From IMG/VR virus record IMGVR_UViG_3300031251_000108, positions 1 to 23,286 of that record: a DNA stretch of 23,286 bases; one strand, 5' to 3'. Position 1 is the stretch's first letter. Every line of letters starts with the position of its first letter. The DNA is from a virus. This document shows positions 6,502 through 13,860 of the stretch, piece by piece. Position numbers and translations under genes: made by a program. The notes beneath the pieces are model-generated. The model did no database searches and was not told where the DNA came from. It saw only the letters and a list, made by a program, of their open reading frames with translations.

Positions 6502-7479
6502 ATGAGTGCGACTTTGGACGCAATGGTCACCCTGCAGGATTCTCTCCTGGAAAAGAAGTTGGGTATCAATCAGGAAAATCTGGACAGGTTCTGGCAGTTC
6601 ATCTATGATCGCCAGGAGATCTGGCACAAACGCTTCATCATGGGCATGAGGGCTCCATGGAGTGACAATCCCATTTTCAACGAATACAAGTTCACGAATG
6701 TCTACCGTGAGCTGGACCGGGGCACCATCTACCTGCTGGACAACATCTGTGAGAAGATGGAACCTGTAGACCAGGTGTGGAACATCATCGTGTATCGCAT
6801 GTTCAACCGTGTCAGCACCTATGACCACCTGGGTTTCAGGTCGTTTGGGCGCTGGGCCACGGACAAGGGATTCCGCAAGGCTTTCACCATCTTGCGTGAG
6901 TGGGCTGACGATGGCAACTCACTCTACACGGATGCACATATGACATGTGCATACGAACATTTCCCTGGGAAAGACAAATTGGAACGCTTCGAGTATATTT
7001 TCCATGGTGTCATCATGGGCATGGAAGTCTTGATGCGAATCATTAACAAGGCAAAAAGCCTTGAAACGATTCACAAGGCTCTGACTGCATTTCCAGGTAT
7101 TGGGCCTTTCCTTGCATATGAGATGGCAGTTGATATCTCCTATTGTGAATGGAATAATCTTGGAGAGGACGAGTGGGTCAACGCTGGCCCAGGGTGCCAG
7201 AGAGGACTTGCTGCTATATTCCCAGGTATCAAACCCAATGATTGTGCTTGGATGATAAAGGTTCTCAGGCAAGCACAGGAAAGGGAATTTGCGAGGCTTA
7301 AGCTCCCTTTTGAGGCTATTGCTTACGATGGTCGTTGGCTCACCCTGAGAAATATAGAACACTGTTGCTGTGAGGTATTTAAGTACCTCAAGGCTCTGAA
7401 TGGAACTGGGCGCCCCAGAAACAAATTTACTGTGCACGCAAAACCAGGTCAAGCAGACTTTGAACGCCTGAAGGGGTGA
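6502..7479 (+). CDS. HMUDK helical-domain / aGPT-PPlase-family DNA modification protein
   Basis: The product has 325 residues. The N-terminal part carries a pattern I recognise from alpha-glutamyl/putrescinyl-thymine pyrophosphorylase proteins, now often called the 5-hmdU DNA kinase helical domain: FWQFIYDRQEIWHKR, APWSDNPIFNEYKFTN, then VYRELDRGT at about 67-75. A helix-hairpin-helix-like FPGIGPFLAYE lies at about 197-207, consistent with the proposed relation to HhH DNA glycosylases and DNA binding. AGGAG at 6492-6496 supports ATG 6502. In some phages this helical domain is joined to the P-loop kinase; here the two are adjacent separate genes 9 bases apart, so they may form a complex. The exact reaction is not established from sequence: kinase partner, pyrophosphorylase or transferase are all possible. 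Confidence 0.75.
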   Translation: MSATLDAMVTLQDSLLEKKLGINQENLDRFWQFIYDRQEIWHKRFIMGMRAPWSDNPIFNEYKFTNVYRELDRGTIYLLDNICEKMEPVDQVWNIIVYRMFNRVSTYDHLGFRSFGRWATDKGFRKAFTILREWADDGNSLYTDAHMTCAYEHFPGKDKLERFEYIFHGVIMGMEVLMRIINKAKSLETIHKALTAFPGIGPFLAYEMAVDISYCEWNNLGEDEWVNAGPGCQRGLAAIFPGIKPNDCAWMIKVLRQAQEREFARLKLPFEAIAYDGRWLTLRNIEHCCCEVFKYLKALNGTGRPRNKFTVHAKPGQADFERLKG

Positions 7480-7482
7480 CTT

Positions 7483-7977
7483 GTGTCCATTGGTGTCTAT
7501 TGCATCACAAATATGGTGGACGGGAGGGCTTATATTGGCTCTTCCATACACGTGGAAAAGCGATGGAGTGAACACCAGTCAGAGCTGAGACGGAACGTGC
7601 ATCACAGTGTTTACCTCCAGAGGGCATGGAACAAGTATGGCAAGGATGCCTTTCAGTTTCGAGTGCTTATGGAGTGTTCCAAGAAGGACATGCTACGGTT
7701 GGAACAACTTTTCATGATCATTTTCCAGAGTGCAGATTGCAATCATGGCTACAATATGTATCCCATTGCTGGATCTCCTGGAGGCACCAAGGCCACTCCT
7801 GAAGTGAAGGCACAGCTGTCCCAGATAGTAAGGACCAGGTTACAAGACCGACCTGAACTTGTGCAGCAGTTAAGACTAAACGCTTTGAATCAGAAACCAT
7901 GCTCGGACCAAAAACGACAGAAGTGTATAGCAGCAAAACTCTTGTATTGGGCCAACAAGAAAAGTCTGGAAAAATAA
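7483..7977 (+). CDS. GIY-YIG homing endonuclease
   Basis: The product has 164 residues. The catalytic GIY-YIG domain occupies about residues 1-93: G4-V-Y6, Y17-I-G19, catalytic R27, metal-binding E74 and N91 (HGYNMYP). Residues 100-150 (ATPEVKAQLSQIVRTRL and what follows) resemble a NUMOD-type DNA-binding repeat found in free-standing phage endonucleases. GTG 7483 follows a GGGG-containing site and lies 4 bases after the preceding stop. This enzyme would cleave alleles lacking it and promote its own spread. It sits at the boundary between the modification genes and the structured gap. No group I intron core is recognisable beside it, so it appears free-standing. It is probably not part of the base-modification pathway. 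Confidence 0.88.
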   Translation: MSIGVYCITNMVDGRAYIGSSIHVEKRWSEHQSELRRNVHHSVYLQRAWNKYGKDAFQFRVLMECSKKDMLRLEQLFMIIFQSADCNHGYNMYPIAGSPGGTKATPEVKAQLSQIVRTRLQDRPELVQQLRLNALNQKPCSDQKRQKCIAAKLLYWANKKSLEK

Positions 7978-8002
7978 ATTTAATCCTTTCGTCGCCCCAC
8001 CA

Positions 8003-8026
8003 CGTTACTTAGTGCAGAAGGGAAAA
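8003..8026 (+). promoter_or_regulatory. Copy a of a repeated upstream motif
   Basis: The bases at 8003-8026 (CGTTACTTAGTGCAGAAGGG and then AAAA) align with three other upstream copies (8384, 13229, 22603) whose common core is TTTAGGGTAGAAGGAGAA. Here the motif precedes the structured gap rather than a clear gene. It could mark the start of an RNA or be a relict leader. Confidence 0.4.
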
Positions 8027-8354
8027 TTCACCTATGCGCTTTTTCGTTTTCACCCTCTTTGGGATGCCTCCCACGGTGCCGATGGTCTACAAGACCGCAC
8101 TGGCGCCGTCATGGCCTACCCGCTGCAGTGAGGCTGCAGTCGTGGACCCCAAGAGGGGATGCATAGCCAGGGACGGATCACCTGGCTTTCTCCGTGGCCC
8201 ACGTGGCCTGTTCAGGCGGGGCAGCCGCCACGCCAGAGACATCTGTGCTTAGGTATGCCTGTGGGCGCCCAGAGCGTCACTGCACTGCGAACTCGCTCTG
8301 AGAACGATCCAATGTGAGACAAAGGCCCTGCCCATACAACGCGGCGGGGCCTTT
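8027..8354 (+). ncRNA. Probable structured non-coding RNA of unknown class
   Basis: The 429-base gap after the endonuclease has no convincing gene but holds a run of hairpins. These are CGGTGCC 8074-8080 with GGCGCCG 8102-8108 enclosing GGTC/GACC (8084-8096); CTGCAG/CTGCAG (8123-8139); CCCC-AAGA-GGGG (8147-8158); GCCAGG/CCTGGC (8166-8186); GGCGG/CCGCC (8215-8229); AGAGCG/CGCTCT (8271-8299); and the terminator at 8321-8354. CGTGG 8141-8145 could pair with CCACG 8228-8232 to close a multibranch domain. The terminator polarity (T-run on the + strand) sets the strand. The ends are approximate. It does not match RNase P, tmRNA, 6S or a tRNA that I know. A leader controlling the TS-like gene is an alternative. 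Confidence 0.55.
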
Positions 8355-8357
8355 CTC
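8321..8357 (+). terminator. Rho-independent terminator before the TS-like gene
   Basis: A 12-bp stem pairs 8321-8332 (AAAGGCCCTGCC) with 8343-8354 (GGCGGGGCCTTT), with one G-U pair and a 10-base loop. TTTCTCTT follows. It is among the strongest hairpins in the window and separates the structured region from the gene at 8407. Confidence 0.8.
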
Positions 8358-8383
8358 TTGTGAAACTTTTCCTAGGTTCTACC

Positions 8384-8406
8384 CGTTATTTAGGGTAGGA
8401 GGCAGT
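8384..8406 (+). promoter_or_regulatory. Copy b of the repeated upstream motif, with ribosome-binding site
   Basis: CGTTATTTAGGGTAGGAGGC precedes the ATG at 8407. It contains a full AGGAGG (8397-8402) spaced 4 bases from the start. This fixes 8407 as the start rather than the longer in-frame extension to 8314, which would run through the terminator. Confidence 0.55.
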
Positions 8407-9570
8407 ATGAAAAAAGGTCGTAATCTGTTTTGTATTTACCCAGACTTGTTGGAGATGGTTCAACGAGAAGGCCACTACGCAGCACCCCGAGGACAGTCAG
8501 TAATTGAGATGGAGCATCCTGTAGGTTGGAGTTTGGAAAAGCCCCAGGAGTGGGCACTTTTTATTCCAGGGCGCAAACTCAATCCATTCTTTGCCTTGGC
8601 TGAAGTAGTCTGGATGTGGTCAGGCAAGGGTGGTGCTGATTTCATCAAGTTCTACAACAAGAGTATCACCAATTTCCTGGATGCTGGCATCCCTTACTTC
8701 CATGGGTCTTACGGAAGGCGGGTGAGACATGCTGGTTACAACGAATCCCCATTCAGGGAGATCCCCCACAACCGCACTGTGGGCATCCAGTCTAGCGAAG
8801 TGGAGATTGACCAACTGCAGTATGTGATCTCCAAGATTTTGCAGGATCATGACACTCGTCAGGCTGTGGTGAGTCTCTGGGACCCCGTGAAAGACAACCT
8901 GGTGCAGTCCAAGGACCACCCATGTAATAATCTATTGTATTTCTGGGTGCGCAAGGGCAGGTTGAACATGACTGTGGTGCGCCGGTCAAATGACCTGATC
9001 TGGGGTGTGCCCTACAACATGATCCAGATGTCTCATTTGCAAGCCCTTATGGCTGGTTCCCTTCAGGTGGAGGTGGGTGACTACCACGTGACGGCCAATA
9101 ACCTGCACTATTACAAGAACCTGTATCCTGAGACTCTTGATACTGTGGAAGGCTGGGTTAGCAAAGGTGCAGACCTGGACAAACTGTCAGACACGTTCTA
9201 TGGCAAAGGCTGGGACATGCGCTGGGCTCTCCAGGAGTTTGACAACTTCGTGAGCAAGTATTGGGACCCATTTGAGAAGCAGTCCAGGAATTTCTTGACC
9301 AATCAGATGCTCACTATTTACGAGAATGCCAAATCCAACGATCATGCTGCCAGAACAGTGTCAGCCTTCTACAACACCTGTATCATGAATATGGATCAGG
9401 CATTCTCAGAATACGAAGTGCCTGAATACTGGTGTAATCTGTTTCGTATGCTCCTGATTTATCACTGCCGGAAGGCAAGGGCGCTGGACCTGGCTGATGC
9501 TTTGCTCTCTCAGATGCCACGTGCCATGCAGTGGTTGGCTAACGATTTTCTCAAGAAGGAGAGTGTGTGA
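8407..9570 (+). CDS. Thymidylate synthase-family enzyme, candidate dUMP hydroxymethylase
   Basis: The product has 387 residues. It carries TS hallmarks: E66 in AEVVWMWSG, Y102-G103 in HGSYGRR, R151 in DTRQAVVSLWDP, catalytic C173 in DHPCNNLLYFW, RRSNDLIWGVPYN at 192-204, and a late NNLHYYKN replacing the usual HxY. N204 matches the TS Asn that selects dUMP; dCMP hydroxymethylases carry Asp there. The residue after the catalytic Cys is Asn instead of the usual His. The chain is longer than the roughly 264 residues of E. coli TS, with an extra helical C-terminus from about residue 300. The enzyme adds a one-carbon unit from methylene-tetrahydrofolate to dUMP. Given the hypermodification genes nearby, 5-hydroxymethyl-dUMP is the likelier product, but ordinary dTMP synthesis cannot be excluded. 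Confidence 0.82.
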   Translation: MKKGRNLFCIYPDLLEMVQREGHYAAPRGQSVIEMEHPVGWSLEKPQEWALFIPGRKLNPFFALAEVVWMWSGKGGADFIKFYNKSITNFLDAGIPYFHGSYGRRVRHAGYNESPFREIPHNRTVGIQSSEVEIDQLQYVISKILQDHDTRQAVVSLWDPVKDNLVQSKDHPCNNLLYFWVRKGRLNMTVVRRSNDLIWGVPYNMIQMSHLQALMAGSLQVEVGDYHVTANNLHYYKNLYPETLDTVEGWVSKGADLDKLSDTFYGKGWDMRWALQEFDNFVSKYWDPFEKQSRNFLTNQMLTIYENAKSNDHAARTVSAFYNTCIMNMDQAFSEYEVPEYWCNLFRMLLIYHCRKARALDLADALLSQMPRAMQWLANDFLKKESV

Positions 9571-10115
9571 TGGATGGCAAAGAAATGTGCAGACTTCGCA
9601 GGTCTGTCCAGTTTGCGGTGCTGGGAGGCCAAACCAAACGCTTCCATACCTGTAACACCATCGGTGAAAACTCCGTGGCAGCCCATAGCTTTCAGGTGGC
9701 GTGGCTCTGTCATGTATTGATGCAGGGGGCTTCCTACAACCTCATTATGGCTGCTATTGCACACGACATGGCTGAACAGACCACTGGGGACTTGCCTGGT
9801 CACATCAAGTTGCAACTCCCTAGTGGCCAGGAACTTGAGGACATGGAGCACAGAGCTTTAGTCCAGCGTGATTGGAATTTTGTTCTAAACGCCGATGAGC
9901 AGTTTATCCTGAAACTGGCAGATTATCTATCAGGAATGCTATTCTGCTGCCAGGAACGCATGATGGGTAACAAGTCCTTGAATGGATGCTTTAGCTGGTG
10001 GAATGAACGTGTCATGGATATGGTCTATGGCCTCCAGTCAGTATTTTCTCCCAACGAAGTGATACGAATCGTGGTTAATGAAGTTCAACAACACTGGCTG
10101 GAGGCTATCAGATGA
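9570..10115 (+). CDS. HD-domain 5'-deoxynucleotidase (YfbR-like)
   Basis: The product has 181 residues. The HD metal site is visible: H39 in VAAHSFQVAW, H65-D66 in AIAHDMAEQ, then E69 and GD74 in TTGDLPGHIK, and a later Asp in KLADYLSG. This order matches the YfbR/5'-deoxynucleotidase group, which removes phosphate from dNMPs. ATG 9570 overlaps the TS-like stop (TGATG) and has AGGAG at 9557-9561; a GTG at 9567 directly before it is less likely. Translational coupling to the TS-like gene suggests a joint role in the pyrimidine pool, for example destroying dTMP so that the modified nucleotide is used. That specificity is inference. Confidence 0.82.
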   Translation: MDGKEMCRLRRSVQFAVLGGQTKRFHTCNTIGENSVAAHSFQVAWLCHVLMQGASYNLIMAAIAHDMAEQTTGDLPGHIKLQLPSGQELEDMEHRALVQRDWNFVLNADEQFILKLADYLSGMLFCCQERMMGNKSLNGCFSWWNERVMDMVYGLQSVFSPNEVIRIVVNEVQQHWLEAIR

Positions 10116-10558
10116 GTAATCCAAATGAATACCAGGTAGGTGGCAAGCACTACCAGACCCAATACCAGCACTGGGACTTCGTGCACGACTGCCTGGAAGG
10201 CCGATACTTGGAGGGGTGCATTACCAAGTATATCTCCCGCTGGCGCAAGAAAAATGGGCTGCAGGACCTGTTGAAGTCCAAGCACTACGCTGAGAAACTG
10301 CTCTCCCGTATTCAGGTCAAGGATTGGAATTATGTGGTGCCACTCTGCATCATGCATACTAAATCCTTTCCGGCCAATCTTATCCGGTTCTGCACGGACA
10401 ACGGCTTGACTGCTCTGGAGGTGGAGATCATGGGATTGATTTCCAACTGGCGTGGCGCCGGGGATGTGGAACACGCCATATTCCTTCTGAATCAGCTCAT
10501 CCTGCCTGAGCAGGAGATGGCCGATGAGCTGGCTCAGATGCGTCAAGAGAATCCGTAA
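10112..10558 (+). CDS. DUF3310 family protein
   Basis: The product has 148 residues. The N-terminus has the DUF3310 pattern: YQVGGKHYQ, WDFVHDCLEGRYLEGC, TKYISRWRKKNGLQDLLKS, then HYAEKLL. The family is common in phage genomes and is sometimes named a nucleotide kinase, but its activity is not established. The C-terminal 70 residues look like a separate small helical segment that I do not recognise. The start overlaps the HD gene's stop (ATGA) and the stop overlaps the polymerase start (TAATG). This places it in the nucleotide/replication operon. Confidence 0.8.
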   Translation: MSNPNEYQVGGKHYQTQYQHWDFVHDCLEGRYLEGCITKYISRWRKKNGLQDLLKSKHYAEKLLSRIQVKDWNYVVPLCIMHTKSFPANLIRFCTDNGLTALEVEIMGLISNWRGAGDVEHAIFLLNQLILPEQEMADELAQMRQENP

Positions 10559-13224
10559 TGGGTGAGGTAAAAATATCCTGTAGTCAAGGGCCTAACTGTG
10601 AAACGTGTAAGCTTCACGTAACAGACAACACCTGGAGACCCCCAGAAGATTTCAACTACAGTCCCAAGTTCCTGTTTGTGTGTGATCAGTTTACTACTTC
10701 AGGAAAGGCTCGACTCAAGCGGTTGCTACGTGCTTGTGAATTTGATACCAACGACATGGAAGTGGCCTATCTCACCCGCTGCAACGCGGGTGAGGCAGTT
10801 AAGGCACAGATTCGTGAGGGCCAGCACTGCTATCCTCTCACTGAGAAACTTCTGGCTAAGGTGGACAAGAAAACCATCATCGTGCCTATGGGTGCAACTC
10901 CCTGCAAGATGATTGCCAAGCAGAAGTCGATCCTCACAGCCCATGGCAATGCAGTGGAACTTGATGGGCGAGTTATCGTGCCCACTCTCCATCCTGGTCA
11001 GGTCATCGCTTATCCCGATTCGATGCCAACCTTCATGGCAGATCTGGTCAAGATCGCTGACGCAGGGGAAGGGGTCTTTGCCATCAAGTCCTCTGTGAAC
11101 TACACCTTGGTGGATACCATTGCCAAGTTCAAGCAGATGATTGTGGAACTGTGGGATGCTCCTGCCTTCAGTTTCGACATCGAGTCCACCAGTCTGAATG
11201 CCTACAAGAAACTGGATTGGGAACACAAGGTTCTATGCTTCACATTCTCGTGCAAGGAACGCACAGCATGGTGCCTAGTCCTGGATCACGACGAATCCCC
11301 TTGGACCAGGAAACAGCGGGAATACATCCTGCATTGGACAGAAAAGCTACTCCAGCGTGGCTCAGCAGATGGGGTCACCAAGATCCCTCACAATGGGCAA
11401 TTCGATACCAAATATATCAGGAAGGTGCTAGGGTGGGAAGTCACCAATGACTTCGACACACTCCTGGCTCATTACATCGCAATTTCTGAAGAGCAGGGCA
11501 CCCATGGTTTGAAAGTCCTGGCCTGGGAATTTACAGACATGGGAGGCTACGATGATGCCCTGGATGAATACAAACAGACTCATCCTGAAGCTGATCCCGA
11601 CCGTGGGGGCCACTACGGCAATATTCCATTATCCATCCTCTGGTGGTATGCCTGCTGTGATGCTGATTGCACGTTCAGGCTTTACAATATCTTCAAGCCC
11701 AGGATTGACGAGGAGTTTTCTTGGCTCTTTGAGAATATCGTCATGCCATCCACTAATGCTCTCGCTTTCGTTGAAGGTACTGGGGCTCCAGTAGACATCG
11801 AGTGGCTCAGGCATTGCCAGAAGGTTTACCCTGACCTTCTGAACAGCATTCTTGACAGGCTCAGGGAGTTTCCTGAAGTCCTCAAGGTAGAACGGATTCT
11901 GCGTAAACGAGCAAGAGACAAGAAACTACAGGAACGGGTTGACCGGCTAAAGGCCCGAGCAGAGGCCATAGACGAACTGGCAAACACAGACCCAATCAAA
12001 GCTGACAAACTGCTCCTACGCCTGGAAAAAGACATTGAGACTGCCAAGACTAAGCCTATTATAGTTGCTCCAATCCCATTCAACCCCAAGTCTCCTGCCC
12101 AGAATAAACTCTTGTTGTTCGGAGTCCTGGGAATGACTCCTACCAAGAAATCCAAGGGTGGAGGTTGGAGTACTGACAAGGAAGTGCTCAAGAACTTGTA
12201 TGAGATGGATAAGCATCCTATCATCCAGGCTTTGGGGCAGTTCATTAAGATCAAGACACTGTATTCTATGTTCGTGGAACACCTGGATGAGAAGATTGAT
12301 GCGGATGGCCGCATCAGGTGTAGTTACAAGGTGTTTGGAACTGCCCCAGGTCGATTGTCCTGTTCAGATCCCAATCTCCAGCAGATTCCCAAGAATCCCA
12401 AGGAGGATGGATTCCTAGTGGGCATCCCACTACCCTCCATCAAGAAACTGTTCTATGCACTATTCGGCTTTTTCATATTGCAGTTTGACTACAGTCAGGC
12501 TGAACTCAGGGTGATGGCTGCGTTAGCTGATGAACCCACCATGCGGGAGGCTTTTGCCAATGGTGAGGACATTCATAAACGTGTGGCTTCTGAGGCTTAC
12601 GGTATCACTCAGGACGAAGTCACGGAGCAGCAACGGCATGCAGCGAAGACTATTAACTTTGGCCTTATTTATGGCCAGGGTGCTGCTAAACTGGCCAAGA
12701 CCATCGGTTGCTCTCTGGAAGAGGCCAAGGAGTTCATTCGCATATATTTCAAGAAACTCCCAAGAGTGAAGAAGTGGATCAACCAGACCAAGGCTCGGGT
12801 GCGAGAGAACGGCTTTGTGATGTCTCCTTATGGCCGCAAGCGCAGACTGGCTTCTGTATTCTCCCCTGAGCAGGATATTGTAGCCAAGGCTGAACGTCAG
12901 GGTGTGAACTCTCCCATCCAGTGCACCGCTTCTGACTGCACTCTTCAGGCCATTGTGCGGATCAACCACTACTTCCTGAGCCATAACATGAGATCCAGGA
13001 TTATCGTGACGGTGCATGACTCGATTGTAAACTTGATCTGGATTCCTGAAGCCATCAAGGCTTATCGCATGATCAAGAAGATCATGGAGCACCCCATTCA
13101 CAGCGAGTGGCTCAACGGTATTCCCATGGCTGCAGATGCTGATGTGGGATTGAATTGGGGCGAACTTACCAAGGTGAAGTCAGAAGAGGAATTGCTTAAA
13201 CTTGTGGAAACTTTTCCTCGCTAA
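10558..13224 (+). CDS. Family A DNA polymerase with N-terminal uracil-DNA-glycosylase-like domain
   Basis: The product has 888 residues. The N-terminal 170 resemble family 4 UDG: C14-x2-C17 and C75-x15-C91 match the 4Fe-4S ligand spacing, and TLHPGQV replaces the usual HPS motif. The catalytic GEAPG-like loop is replaced by FVCDQFTTSG, so glycosylase activity is doubtful. A DEDDy proofreading domain follows: D207-I-E209, HNGQFD283, Y364-x3-D368. The polymerase motifs are intact: GRLSCSDPNLQQIP, motif A with D644 (FDYSQAELR), motif B K697-x3-F701-x3-Y705, and motif C VHD821. A Lys/Arg/Glu-rich helical insertion lies around residues 440-505. It is the phage replicative polymerase. Fusion of a UDG-like domain to PolA is also known for SPO1-type phages, whose DNA carries hydroxymethyluracil. 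This fits the modified-thymine theme. Confidence 0.93.
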   Translation: MGEVKISCSQGPNCETCKLHVTDNTWRPPEDFNYSPKFLFVCDQFTTSGKARLKRLLRACEFDTNDMEVAYLTRCNAGEAVKAQIREGQHCYPLTEKLLAKVDKKTIIVPMGATPCKMIAKQKSILTAHGNAVELDGRVIVPTLHPGQVIAYPDSMPTFMADLVKIADAGEGVFAIKSSVNYTLVDTIAKFKQMIVELWDAPAFSFDIESTSLNAYKKLDWEHKVLCFTFSCKERTAWCLVLDHDESPWTRKQREYILHWTEKLLQRGSADGVTKIPHNGQFDTKYIRKVLGWEVTNDFDTLLAHYIAISEEQGTHGLKVLAWEFTDMGGYDDALDEYKQTHPEADPDRGGHYGNIPLSILWWYACCDADCTFRLYNIFKPRIDEEFSWLFENIVMPSTNALAFVEGTGAPVDIEWLRHCQKVYPDLLNSILDRLREFPEVLKVERILRKRARDKKLQERVDRLKARAEAIDELANTDPIKADKLLLRLEKDIETAKTKPIIVAPIPFNPKSPAQNKLLLFGVLGMTPTKKSKGGGWSTDKEVLKNLYEMDKHPIIQALGQFIKIKTLYSMFVEHLDEKIDADGRIRCSYKVFGTAPGRLSCSDPNLQQIPKNPKEDGFLVGIPLPSIKKLFYALFGFFILQFDYSQAELRVMAALADEPTMREAFANGEDIHKRVASEAYGITQDEVTEQQRHAAKTINFGLIYGQGAAKLAKTIGCSLEEAKEFIRIYFKKLPRVKKWINQTKARVRENGFVMSPYGRKRRLASVFSPEQDIVAKAERQGVNSPIQCTASDCTLQAIVRINHYFLSHNMRSRIIVTVHDSIVNLIWIPEAIKAYRMIKKIMEHPIHSEWLNGIPMAADADVGLNWGELTKVKSEEELLKLVETFPR

Positions 13225-13228
13225 TCCA

Positions 13229-13251
13229 CGTTCTTTAAGGTAGAAGGAGAA
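13229..13251 (+). promoter_or_regulatory. Copy c of the repeated upstream motif
   Basis: CGTTCTTTAAGGTAGAAGGA lies directly before the ATG at 13256. It includes AAGGAG and differs from copy d by a single-base indel over TTTAAGGTAGAAGGAGAA. A ribosome-binding role is certain in part; the conserved upstream portion is unexplained. Confidence 0.5.
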
Positions 13252-13255
13252 TCAA

Positions 13256-13819
13256 ATGGAACCTACGTTGTTGTCTGAAACCGGCGTGTTGAATAATCTC
13301 AAGATCCGAATGTTTGGCAAGTCCTTCCTCATGCATCCAGGAGAGGATCTTGCCATCCACCCCTCCACCATTGGAGACAATCTCCAGGAACAGGCCAGTC
13401 GATTTGCTTTCTACGCATCCGTGAGGGACATGGCTTCTGCCAAGGTGGATGGCATCACTCTGGAGCTCAAGCAGATGGAGGCCAAGTTGGACCAGACCAT
13501 CAGGGGTGAGGGTGAACTCCCTGGAGGGGGCAAGATCACCGAAACCGGCCTCATCGCTGCAATCAAGAATGATGGGGATTACCAAGCCACCCAGGAAGAG
13601 TTGGCAGAGGCCAAGCACCATCTGGACCTGCTTCAGACTGTGGTGAGGGCTTTTGAGCAGCGCCGGGACTGTCTCCTGGCCTTGTCTTCCAGGGCCAACA
13701 ACACAACCTTCAATGACAAAGACCTGGATGTCACGGTGATGGCCAAGATCCGTAAGCTCATCCCTGATGAAACCAAGTCAATGGGCGCCCATCCTTCCAA
13801 GAAGTCCAACGAAGATTAA
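13256..13819 (+). CDS. UvsY-like recombination mediator (tentative)
   Basis: The product has 187 residues, mostly helical. An N-terminal segment (NNLKIRMFGK onward) is followed by a long helix, ASRFAFYASVRDMASAKVDG with QMEAKLDQTIRG, and another, AKHHLDLLQTVVRAFEQRRD. The arrangement of AxxxxxYxx...LELKQMEAKL, a Gly-rich turn, then a helix ending in a short Arg-rich tail resembles T4 UvsY, which loads the UvsX recombinase onto SSB-coated DNA. The position just before an SSB-like gene and near RecA/UvsX supports this. There is no direct motif proof. The start ATG follows AAGGAG with good spacing. Confidence 0.5.
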   Translation: MEPTLLSETGVLNNLKIRMFGKSFLMHPGEDLAIHPSTIGDNLQEQASRFAFYASVRDMASAKVDGITLELKQMEAKLDQTIRGEGELPGGGKITETGLIAAIKNDGDYQATQEELAEAKHHLDLLQTVVRAFEQRRDCLLALSSRANNTTFNDKDLDVTVMAKIRKLIPDETKSMGAHPSKKSNED

Positions 13820-13824
13820 CCCAT

Positions 13825-13845
13825 CCTCCAAGCATGGAGGCTTTT
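13825..13845 (+). terminator. Short terminator-like hairpin
   Basis: CCTCCA (13825-13830) pairs with TGGAGG (13835-13840) around an AGCA loop and is followed by CTTTT. The stem is short, so it may be partial or may instead sequester sequence near the next start. Confidence 0.5.
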
Positions 13846-13860
13846 CACAAGGAGCAAGAC

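Noticed and set aside
8034-8252. 72-codon + strand ORF in the structured gap, with a purine-rich stretch upstream
   Set aside because: The translation is rich in Arg, Pro and Gly without a plausible fold, and it runs through several perfect hairpins. The region reads better as RNA. A short translated peptide cannot be fully excluded.
7978-8354. Group I intron, RNase P RNA, tmRNA or 6S RNA
   Set aside because: I could not find the conserved core sequences of any of these. No split gene flanks the gap to suggest an intron.
8314-8406. Upstream extension of the TS-like gene to 8314
   Set aside because: It would be translated through the terminator hairpin. AGGAGG immediately before ATG 8407 marks the real start.
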